Below, piece by piece: positions 14,139-22,599 of a stretch of DNA of 64,000 nucleotides. A model generated the notes under the pieces. That model was not told where the DNA came from and made no database searches. It was given only the letters and a program-made list of their open reading frames with translations. This stretch comes from Pterobdella sp. o SKG-2022. Its lineage: Eukaryota > Annelida > Clitellata > Hirudinida > Piscicolidae. Both the position numbers and the translations under genes were made by a program. The stretch's first letter is position 1. Every line of letters starts with the position of its first letter. Where the stretch lies: NCBI GenBank assembly GCA_964035795.1, contig OZ038321.1, positions 26,073,544 through 26,137,543 of the forward strand, in the 5' to 3' direction.

Positions 14139-14520
14139 TTGCTCTTTATAAGGGTGCAAAATAGTTTAAATTACTTTGGCTCATTGCCTGCACTCTCAAG
14201 CTTGAAAAACCTGCTTATCTTTTTGATCTTTTGTCAATCAGACACACATGTCAACCACTCAGATTCTTGCCTTCTGGTTTCCAGCTTCATCAACCTGTTT
14301 CTTCAGGCTTGTTTGCTAGTCGCTCTTTCTCACCAGGCTCCACGTCTGTGGAATTCTTTTCTAACTTGCGCTCATCGCCTTCTCTCATGAACTTTCGCAA
14401 ACTTTTGAAAACTCATTTATACCATAAACATCCCCAGTCATAATCTCTTACAAACCTTGAGCGCCTCTGAAGCAATCTTGAATTGATAACTGTGCGCTAT
14501 AAAAATTTTAATAATAATAG
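14139..14520 (+). mobile_element. 3' end of a CR1/L2-type LINE with A+T trinucleotide tail
   Basis: The segment encodes the last residues typical of the LINE ORF2 C-terminus, split between two frames by indels: ASRSFSPG, then APRLWNSF in a second frame, then LRSSPSLMNFRKLLKTHLY back in the first. A TAA follows at about 14443. The untranslated tail GAGCGCC ... GTGCGCTATAAAAATTT ends in AATAATAATAG, a tail structure seen widely in CR1/L2-like elements. Two compensating frameshifts show that the copy is dead. It lies 0.6 kb past the ANKRD29 stop codon, in the same orientation. Confidence 0.8.
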
Positions 14521-14970
14521 TTGCTTTTTTTCTCGATTTTTTCTATATAATGAAGAAATTTTAAGATATGTTTATTCTTCAAAAAAATTAAGTTTTTTGA
14601 AAAATTAAACTTTCATAATTCATTAGTATATTATTTTAAAATTGAGAAACTATTTTATTTATATTAGTAGGAAAACAGGTGAAAAATTTCAATAGAAATA
14701 GTAGTTATTGTTAAATTAATGGAAATTTTCATATAAAAGATTGATAAGAGATAGCTAAATAAAGATTTTAAAAAAATTTTGGTTAAGCTGATAATTTGAA
14801 AATAATTTAATGTTTTACTTTTTTCTTCAGCGATGTTGCTAAGAGATTGCTCTTTGACTCTCTTAGTTTTTTTACTTATTCTTTTCAATATGGGGTTTTA
14901 TACATTCAACTTCCCTGAAAATTGTGGGTCATTATAGTTTTTTATTTTTGAGTCTTCTTTTTTAATTTTC
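14521..14970. other. A+T-rich spacer, nothing recognised
   Basis: This is low-complexity A+T-rich sequence between the LINE tail and the junction-forming element at 14975. Minus-strand frames here are Lys/Ile/Ser-rich and not convincing. Confidence 0.5.
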
Positions 14971-14974
14971 TAAC

Positions 14975-15076
14975 GAGAACCAAAAAACTAGACGGCGGTG
15001 TTTTTTTTGCCATGTTCCGCCGTGTAGTTTAGGAACGTACCCTATGCTCATCATCAGACTGCTTGTGTTGGTTCTC
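14975..15076 (-). ncRNA. Hammerhead-like three-way-junction element, probably decayed
   Basis: On the minus strand the outer helix pairs GAGAACCAA (reverse complement of 15068-15076) with TTGGTTCTC (from 14975-14983). Inside it lies CTGATGATGAGC (from 15046-15057), a possible small hairpin UAGGG/UCCUA, and a seven-base helix ACGGCGG/CCGCCGT (from 15017-15023 and 14992-14998). That helix is followed by GUC, where type-I hammerhead ribozymes are cut. The order of helices and the CUGAUGA and GUC elements fit a hammerhead. The conserved GAAA strand is missing (AACUAC is found instead), so this copy is unlikely to cleave itself. Hammerheads are known in Penelope-like and other retroelements. Confidence 0.35.
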
Positions 15077-15519
15077 AGATGTTTTTTTTGCATATAAAGA
15101 ACTTGTCCTAGTAACTTAGCTTGATGAAAGCAGACTGGTAAAACACTGTGTGGGATCATCAAAAAATTTACTTTAAAAAATAAATTTAGGAACCCAAAAG
15201 AATAACAGATGGATAGGGAAGAGTTTTTTAAACTTGTACCCTTAAAGGGTAATAGACCCACCAGCTAGCAAGCCTAAACACTAGGGCACTAAGTAGGTGT
15301 TTTTAAATGTCATGCTCAGGACCAGTAGAGACTGCTTGTATGGTTCTTTATGAAAAATCACATGAAGAAACTTGTATGGTGAAAAATTGATCATTAGTTA
15401 AAGAGTCTTCAAGGATGAGACCAAGTACTTGCAGTTTTTCGTTGTTTTAAATAAAAAAGACAGTTTTGGTCTTTGCGATATTTGAAAAATTTTTCAGCTA
15501 TTGTATAGCTATAATAGAA

Positions 15520-15637
15520 TTTATTGAGAAACTTAATACACGAAGCTTTTCGTAAGAGTATTTTACGTTATCAAGTGAACACTAGATAATGTAAAATACT
15601 CTTACGAAAAGCTTCGTGTATTAAGTTTCTCAATAAA
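15520..15637. repeat. Near-perfect 118-bp palindrome (hairpin element)
   Basis: Two 58-base arms with a 2-base centre (AA, 15578-15579) pair with only two mismatches (15567/15590 and 15573/15584). The arms carry ACACGAAGCTTTTCGTAAG and its complement. The flanks ATAATAGAA (left) and TTCTATTAT (right) extend the symmetry but are offset by about a dozen extra bases on the right, CCTTAGTGTTTAT. It lies about 540 bases past the end of RPF2, which is transcribed toward it. Confidence 0.95.
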
Positions 15638-15639
15638 CC

Positions 15640-16018
15640 TTAGTGTTTATTTCTATTATATTGATTTCCGGCTATTTTAAGTCAATATTGTATAGTTATT
15701 TATGTGTTCAGACATTGAGTTAGAAACGAGTTTCAACTTTAAAAAAAAATTTGAAGGTCTTAATATATTCGAGCTTTTGAAAAATTGTACATCATTTGGT
15801 ATTGATTACAGAATTCACATGCGTCATTATGAAGCGAGTTAAAAAACTATAGTGATCGGGTTTTCTTATTATGAAATTTGAATCTCATCGAATTATTGTT
15901 TAATTCCTCGAAGATTTTTAAATGGAGCAACACGTGCTACCACATACAAACTAAAGAATAGTATAGCCGTATTAATAACAATACAATGCGCAACTTTGCA
16001 AGCTATTTAAAATTATTT
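15640..16018. other. Spacer downstream of RPF2
   Basis: This is A+T-rich DNA between the palindrome and the RPF2 3' end. No frame, RNA gene or repeat was recognised. Confidence 0.5.
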
Positions 16019-16024
16019 TTTATT
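16019..16024 (-). terminator. Candidate polyadenylation signal of RPF2
   Basis: TTTATT on the plus strand is AATAAA on the minus strand, about 150 bases downstream of the RPF2 stop codon. In DNA this A+T-rich the hexamer is common by chance, so the assignment rests on position. Confidence 0.4.
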
Positions 16025-16171
16025 ACATTTGAAAATCTGACGATTTTACGCAGTGTATTTGAAAAATATTTGACATTTCACCAATTTTGATGAAAAAAAA
16101 TTTTCACATATATTTTTAAAAACAGATAATAAACTTGAAAATTAAAAGTAAATAAAAAAACATTGAATTTT

Positions 16172-17089
16172 TCATTCATCATTATCTTCATTGCTATCTT
16201 TAGCTTTTTTATTAACCTCCTCATTATTAACAGATGCTTTTCTTTTGATGACTTTAGTTTTCTTCCTTTTAAGATTTTCGAACTTTTGGGGTTGCATATG
16301 GATTTTTCCCATTTGAGATCCAAAGGCATCTTGTTGAACATTTTTCTTCTTCTTTATCTTGGCAGCTTTTGGTTGTTTTCTGGCCACCTTGAACATTTCA
16401 TCAGAAGCAATTTTGTGCCTACGTAATTTTAACTCTGCAAAAGGGCCAATTTCCTCAAGCTCTATTCTTGGAGTTTTTAAACCTGATTCCTTCAACAGTA
16501 TTCTATAGCTTTTGATCATAAGCACATCATTTACAAAGCAGAAATTATAGACATGTTCAAGGCCTGATAACCTTAATTGGCTCACTTTTGCACCTCTGAA
16601 AAAGTCAATTAGAAGATTTTTGAGTCTTTGGTGTTCAACAGTTTTATCAAATTCATCTCCTGTGAAGATGAGACATGGCTTTGTACCAACAGGAATCTTA
16701 TGCGTTTTGAAATGTGCTAATGATTGATATTTTTCAATTCCAAATTCAAACATATCAAGTATGTGATGATCATAAGTTCTTCCTAAAATTATATTGCCAG
16801 GCCTTTTTTTAGAATGAGAGCCAAACATAAAAAGAGCGCTTTTCTCTTTGTCTGAAAAAAATTCTATAGAGGTGGGGTCATCAAATGGTCTGGCAAAGTT
16901 TTTTTTTTGAAAACTATTAACTAATGGTTTTTTAAGAGCTGCTAAATCTTTAAAAATTGTTGAATGAAGTTCAGTAGTTTTTCCTCCTTTGACGAAAAGA
17001 GCCTTTTTATCTTCTTCATGTAGTTGAGGCTCCCATTTTTGTAAACGCCTTTTGGTTTTTATGCTCACTTTTTCAACTTTACTCTCCAT
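16172..17089 (-). CDS. RPF2: RPF2, ribosome production factor 2 homologue (Brix domain), single exon
   Basis: RPF2 works with RRS1 in the nucleolus to load the 5S RNP (5S rRNA with uL5 and uL18) on the assembling 60S subunit. The 305-residue product keeps family landmarks in order: FVKGG (32-36), ARPFDD (66-71), LFMFGSHSKKRP (86-97), NIILGRTYDHHILDMFEFGI (99-118), GTKPCLIFTGDEFD (135-148), LLIDFFRG (159-166), TPRIELEEIGP (206-216) and the Lys-rich KIKKKKNVQQDAFGSQMGKI (244-263). The basic, then acidic tail ends EDNDE. Human RPF2 is of similar length. The frame opens 20 codons further upstream, but the Met at 17089 was chosen because MESKVEKV fits the family N-terminus and the upstream residues are hydrophobic. 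The ORF has no intron or disruption, unlike its intron-rich neighbours and vertebrate RPF2. It could therefore be a retrocopy that became the gene, or a lineage that lost its introns. Confidence 0.95.
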   Translation of the reverse strand: MESKVEKVSIKTKRRLQKWEPQLHEEDKKALFVKGGKTTELHSTIFKDLAALKKPLVNSFQKKNFARPFDDPTSIEFFSDKEKSALFMFGSHSKKRPGNIILGRTYDHHILDMFEFGIEKYQSLAHFKTHKIPVGTKPCLIFTGDEFDKTVEHQRLKNLLIDFFRGAKVSQLRLSGLEHVYNFCFVNDVLMIKSYRILLKESGLKTPRIELEEIGPFAELKLRRHKIASDEMFKVARKQPKAAKIKKKKNVQQDAFGSQMGKIHMQPQKFENLKRKKTKVIKRKASVNNEEVNKKAKDSNEDNDE

Positions 17090-18167
17090 AGTTTGAGTGA
17101 AAACAAATGCAGCACGTGCAGTGTAAAAGTAAATTATAATCAAAAGCATTTTAAAAAATTTGAAAAAAGTGGATTTTAAAAGAGTTTTACAAATGTTTTA
17201 TTTATAATAAAATTCAATTTTTATATTTATTTAAACTATATTTTTAATTATTCTTCATTGTTTATGCTAGCTAGCTTCCTTCAATTTTTATGCTACCGTG
17301 TTCTTCATGTGTTAAGATTTATTTTGTTTTATTTTCTCATGGCGAACAGTGATGATTTCAACTTCAGAATTGATATGTTGAAAATAGAGGCTGTTTCTGA
17401 GTTGGCCATCAATGCATTGATTTAAATATTTAATAAATTATTCATTATTTTAATTTCCAAATTAACTCAGCTTTTTGATATATTTCATGAAAATTCTTGT
17501 AGAAATTATTCATAAATTAAATTATTCTCTTTTTGATGTCGAAAAGTGACGTGAACGCATGACCTTGTGTTTTTAGAAGTTATAACTATTTTATTCGAGT
17601 TACCTATCATATTCATTACGTAAAAATATTAACCAAAAAATTGTCTAACTTTGCTTTTTTGTATGTGAAGATTTTGTTTTTTAAATTGATTTTTTTTTCA
17701 ATTTGACTGCGATCATTTTTAACCATTCGTCCTTTAAAAAGTTTAAATCTTTCGCCTAGAAGTAATCGCTCGAGTATTTTGGTAGTATTGTTTAGAAGTG
17801 AAGACAGTTGAACAATCGTGTCAAATATTTTTTAACATTATCAATACTTTTTCATCGTAAATGAAAATTAGTCTTATCATGGTGATGTTTAAAATGGATT
17901 AATCTCCAATTTTATAATGTAAAATTTTTCCAAAAAGAAATGTTATGTATTTTCAAAAGTGAGTTAAACCCCATATTAAATAATCAGCGTTCTTGTTGAT
18001 TAAACTTATTTTTTTCTATCAGCTTCCAATCTAGTCAAAGTTTGTCCATTTTTTATAAGAAATTACGAAATTAGATCGGAGTTATTAAAAAGCCCTAAAA
18101 TTGATCGTCAATTTATCAAAAGTTAGTTCACCTTTGTTTTGAAAAATTTAGTTTCTTCATATACACA
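17090..18167. promoter_or_regulatory. Divergent intergenic region between RPF2 and Angel
   Basis: RPF2 starts to the left and the Angel gene to the right of this 1.08-kb region, so both promoters should lie here. A canonical E-box, CACGTG (17113-17118, inside GCACGTGC), is 24 bases before the RPF2 start codon. GCTAGCTAGC occurs near 17266. No clear TATA element can be singled out in such A+T-rich sequence. A 28-codon ORF lies at 17339-17425. Confidence 0.55.
17339..17425 (+). CDS. Candidate 28-codon small ORF or first exon
   Basis: The ATG at 17339 is followed by G and begins MANSDDFNFRIDMLKIEAV; the frame closes with TAA at 17423. Codon composition is more balanced than in surrounding DNA. 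It could be an upstream ORF of the Angel transcript, a 5' exon of an unseen transcript, or chance. No family is recognised and no good donor site was seen. Confidence 0.25.
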   Translation: MANSDDFNFRIDMLKIEAVSELAINALI

Positions 18168-20120
18168 ATGTCTACAGACCCTTATGAAAGAGAGTGGGAA
18201 GTTGTTGAGGAGATAGATGAACCTTTGAGTTGGTTCAAATTCACAATAGCTTCCTATAATGTTCTTTCTCAAAATCTTCTCGATAACAACAAGCATTTGT
18301 ACAAAATGTGTCATCCCAGATTTTTAACCTGGCATTATAGGAAAGAAGTTCTCAAAAAAGAATTTGCTTATCATCAACCAGATGTTAGAATTTTAAATAT
18401 TTCAATTTAAATTAACTTTCAAGAAATTTTTTCTCTGTAGATACTTTGTTTGCAAGAAGTACATTTTCAGGAGTTTAGCCAGTTTTTTGTACCAGAGTTA
18501 CAAAAACTAGGTTTTTTAATAGTATATTTAAAAAAGATTCTTAAATTTTTATTACAACATAGAAATATTTAAGGTTATTTTGGTTTATACAAAAAGCGAA
18601 CGAGTGCTAAAGAAGATGGTTGTGCAACCTTTTTCAAACATGAAAAGTTTTGTTTAGAAAACTTTGAATATTTGGAATATCATCACAAAGATATTGCTGC
18701 TCTCAATCCCGATAATGTAGGTTTGCTTTTTCTTCTTAGACCAAACCTTAAGTCTGGACACTCAGACAATGATGCTCAGACTTCAAAGACAGACTGTGAA
18801 CTGCACTCCCACCAACCTAATCAAAGTTGTCAAGCCAAGGTAGAAGCTTTTAACTCATGTTTGTTTTATGTGAATACAAATATTTTCATGTGTAGAATTA
18901 TAAAAGCCTTTTAGAATATATATGCAATATATTCATCTAACCTCATGCAATGTGACATGAGACATTCAAAATATATTCTTTATACATACTTAATAAAATA
19001 ATTTTAAGTTTCTATTATATCAGAATAGTTCCACATAATGATAAATAAAAATTTTTTATCAAAACAGAAACGTCTAGAAGAATTCAAGTTATGTGTTGCA
19101 AACACCCATTTGTGGTTCAACCCAGGCCGAGGAGAAGTAAAACTTGCTCAGTTGATGACTCTTATGGCTGCAATTGATGAGCTCAATTGTGAAAACAAAT
19201 ACGCATCATTGGTATGTGGTGACTTCAACTCAGTGCCTCACAGTGGACTTTACATGTTTGCTCATAGTGGCAGAGTAGAGTGCAAGGATGTTAACTCCAA
19301 GTTTTTCTCTGGACAGCTAAAACCTTCCCCCGAAGAATTGAAAAATTTTAATTTGAAAAATACTCTTTCACCCATGTTTCTGAACAGATTCACAACCCTA
19401 ACTGACCAGTGTCAGTTCGTTGATGTGATCAAAACCCGTATTGAGAAGGATAAAGAATTGTTATATTCTAACGATGATGATGAGGACAACAGCGGCATAA
19501 TACCCAGGTTATCTTACACCCAAGGATCAGGAGTTATAAGTCACAACTTGGATCTTGAGCCTGTCTACAACCACGCAGCATACAACGATAGCTTTCCTTA
19601 CAACAAGGAGGTTTCATTCTTCATTGAAGTCAACTGCTCCAAAGTCGATTATATCTTCTACTCTCAAACTGATGAACAAAAACGTGAGGGTTTTCATTTA
19701 CATTATATAGATTATTATATAGATTTATAATGTCCAACCCTTGCTAAACAAAAACAGACTACAAGAGATTCGATTGATTGATTGATTGATTGATTGATAT
19801 AATATTTAAATTATTTTAAACTTCAAATTTCTGGTTTGTTTATACTGAATATCTATTTATACTATTTATAAACCAAAAATCGTTAATTGTAGCTATTTAA
19901 TTTTTTGCAATAAATCTTTGCAGGTCAGCGCAAAATGGGTATATCTGCTTCATCAAAAGCAGCTAGCCACTCTCTCAATGAGATAGTTTTGTTAAGGAGA
20001 CTGAAACTGTTCACAGAAGCTCAAGTTAGAAGCAAGTTCTTGCAGGGAATACCTAACAAGACTTTCGGTTCAGATCATATGATTTTGATGGCTGAGTTTG
20101 GTTTCAAAGTAGACGTTTGA
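18168..20120 (+). CDS. ANGEL2: Angel homologue (ANGEL1/2 family), CCR4-type EEP phosphatase/nuclease
   Basis: Exons are 18168-18383, 18441-18510, 18574-18839, 19068-19683 and 19924-20120, joined by GT-AG introns of 57, 63, 228 and 240 bases with consistent phases. The product is 454 residues and is almost entirely an endonuclease/exonuclease/phosphatase domain. Family motifs are present in order: ASYNVLSQNLL, ILCLQEV with catalytic Glu78, DNVGLLFLLRP, VANTHLWFNP with His198, VCGDFNSVP with Asp236 and Asn238, VDYIFYS, and FGSDHMILMAEF with Asp440 and His441. All catalytic residues expected for the fold are kept, so the enzyme should be active. Human ANGEL2 removes 2',3'-cyclic phosphates from RNA ends; relatives such as CCR4 are deadenylases. 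Choice between ANGEL1 and ANGEL2 is inferred, and the symbol marks family only. An acidic insert (DDDEDN) lies in exon 4. Confidence 0.94.
19772..19798. repeat. (GATT)n tract in the last Angel intron
   Basis: About seven GATT units end in GATAT. The LINE in ANKRD29 intron 8 ends in the same GATTGATTGATATA, so this tract may be the tail of a related, otherwise lost insertion. Confidence 0.7.
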
Positions 20121-20265
20121 AAATATTTTGTGATATTTATGATTATTTTTTGTTTCATGTGATTTTTGACATTCATCATAAAGATTTGGTAAAATCTGAG
20201 CGAGTAATTAATTATATTCAATCAGTAGGTTTTTGTCAGATTCTTTGGAGTTTTTATTTTTTGTT

Positions 20266-20271
20266 AATAAA
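20266..20271 (+). terminator. Candidate polyadenylation signal of the Angel gene
   Basis: AATAAA lies about 145 bases past the stop codon. A second AATAAA occurs near 20466. Either could serve; A+T-richness makes both uncertain. Confidence 0.4.
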
Positions 20272-20299
20272 ACTAGTTAATTTTCAGCAAGCATTAGAC

Positions 20300-22195
20300 T
20301 AAAACATGGTGCAAAAACACCAAAAGCTATTTGTAACTTGATAAAGTAGGAAGAATTTGAATATCGGAGCATGTGGTGATATTATGTTTTGCAATAATTT
20401 AAAGTATTAAATATATTCTGGGCTCAATTTTGGCTCTTTAATACCATTCTCATGTAGCCTTGATCAAATAAAACCAATCGAATATAAACGTCTAAAGTCT
20501 AACTCTTCAGAGACATCTCAATGTACTTATAAGCAATATTCAACAATGCTTGACAACGATTTATGAGAAAATTTTTAAACATTTATTGAAAAGTTTAAAA
20601 ATAATTCTTCAGGAATCAATTTTATTCAATTAAAATTTCCCATAACTTGTCTAAACGCTTTCATAGCTTCATATAAGTATAAATAAAATCTTTAGAATTT
20701 AACATTTTCAAGTTGTACGGTCAAATTTATGAAATAGACAAACTAATTGGCAGATTATTTATAAGCTAATGGAAAATCCCTATTTTTGCAAAACGACTCA
20801 TTATTGTCTTTGACTTGTAACCATTTACACGTTTAATTCTATTTGCATGGAAAGGTGATCATTATTGTTTTATATACCATAATGATTAATTCAAATCAAG
20901 AAGTTTTCATTAAAAACTCGATCAAAGGTCCATTACTGCCATGTTATAGTGGCGTAAAACTTTTAAGGCCTTCAAGACTTCATATTGCTTTTGTATTGAA
21001 GTTCAAGGTTGATTGTATTTTGTGGAAGAAAGGAAAATTTAGTTCAAAAATTTAATTTGTTCTTTAATCATCTTTTGCAGTCTTGAGTATTTATGCAGCT
21101 GAATGTGTGGCTATTAATACTAATAACTCTAACATGTTGCAAGAACTTCCAAAAAACGATGGTTGTGGGTCTAGCCATGGTTAGTGGAGTCCTGCCGTGA
21201 ATCATGAAAACTGCAGTAACATCCGTTTGTTTTAATTTTCTAATATCTCGTCCGTTTGAAGCAATATTTTATATAAGATTTTGATTCTCTGACTTTTTTG
21301 AGATTCAATCTGGGCTTTTTTCCTATCATCGTTTTTTTAGTATTTATAAGTGTATTCATAATCGAGTGTGTAAGAAATCGATAAATTGTTGATATTAGCT
21401 TCGGAATTGTGCTTGGTGATGTTGCGTAAACCGTAAGTTATGCAGTTAACGCTATATTGTACCGATTTTTATTACATGTAATAAATACCAAGGCATATTA
21501 TATGTATTAAAATAAAATAATATTGTTTATAATAAATGAAAAATCATAAAAAGTTATTTAATACCAGATTTTTAAATGTGTTATATAGAGGATTATGAAA
21601 TCATTTTATGTAATATGCTTCTAGGCAGTATGTGAGTATCAGTGGGGAGAATTTGTACCATACATTTGGTTAACGTCTTAACGCTTCGTTTGCTGTATAG
21701 TGCTATATAAATACACATTTTCAAATTTTATCTTAGGTTTTTGGGTTGAAAAATTGCTCGGAACTGGCATTGAATCTACAAATTCAAAGATTTTTCGAGT
21801 ATTTTTGAATAATTGTTGAAAAGTCATTTTAGAGTTTTTTCTCAAAGTTTGAAATATTATACGTACGTGTTATACCGGTCTGAGAACTAATTTAGAATTT
21901 ATTTTTAAAATAAATTTTATCTGTAAAAAATTGGTTTTTCATACTTAAATATGACCAGTATCTTGATAAGGAATATGCTTTTTTTGTCTCATGTTTGAAA
22001 ATTTACGAGTTTTCATTAACTTATAGACAAAAAAGCATGAAAGTTTCAAAAAATTTATCCTTTCTACATAAATTGGAAAAAATTATAATTAAAAATTAAG
22101 AGAAAAAATTATATTTAGACGTTGAAAGTAACACTCACTTTTTGTACGACACTAATGTGGTACAAACCTAATAAAACTTATCAAAACTAAATACA
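20300..22195. other. A+T-rich intergenic DNA, no gene
   Basis: No convincing frame, RNA gene or repeat family was seen. The plus-strand frame at 20843-21055 has no recognisable motif. Confidence 0.5.
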
Positions 22196-22336
22196 TTAAA
22201 GAACAACATACCCGATCTGCATACCAAGCGAATACTTCATGTCAAACTTTAAATCATGTTTCCAAGTCTTTGAGACGCTAATTTCCTCGAGGAATTTGCA
22301 TTGAACAGAATGTCCAACTTTCACGAACTCTGCTTC
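22196..22336 (-). other. Candidate terminal exon or coding fossil, minus strand
   Basis: A minus-strand frame of about 46 codons ends in TAA at 22196-22198. It includes EFVKVGHSVQCKFLEEISV and, near the end, FDMKYSLGMQIGYVVL. The residue mix looks like protein rather than random A+T-rich translation, and the stretch is a local G+C island. The upstream edge lacks a clear pyrimidine tract for a splice acceptor, so the exon boundary is not settled. I recognise no family. Confidence 0.3.
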
Positions 22337-22565
22337 TTATTTTGTTATTTTAGTTTCTCAAGCAATTTCAATGCCTCGCTGGGTATAATAGTAGCTTTAT
22401 TCTTTATATGTTTTTTTCATGACAAATTTGAAACTTTTATACAATTTTTAAAAAATTTCGAAAATCCTTTCATTTTATAAAGTGCTTCCCGCACCGGTAT
22501 TCCAATGCATTATTTAACTGGCTTTTATGTTACCATAGAAAATTCTAGCACCCAAAGCTTACATG

Positions 22566-22583
22566 TATATATATATATATATT
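22566..22583. repeat. Short (TA)n tract
   Basis: This is a simple dinucleotide run inside A+T-rich DNA, with no associated feature. Confidence 0.85.
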
Positions 22584-22599
22584 CACAAACCATTTTATT

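Noticed and set aside
16163..16426. Plus-strand ORF opposite the RPF2 3' part
   Set aside because: It is a shadow of the strongly supported RPF2 frame on the other strand.
17090..17149. Upstream extension of RPF2 by 20 residues
   Set aside because: The extension is hydrophobic and unlike the family N-terminus, which begins at the chosen Met.
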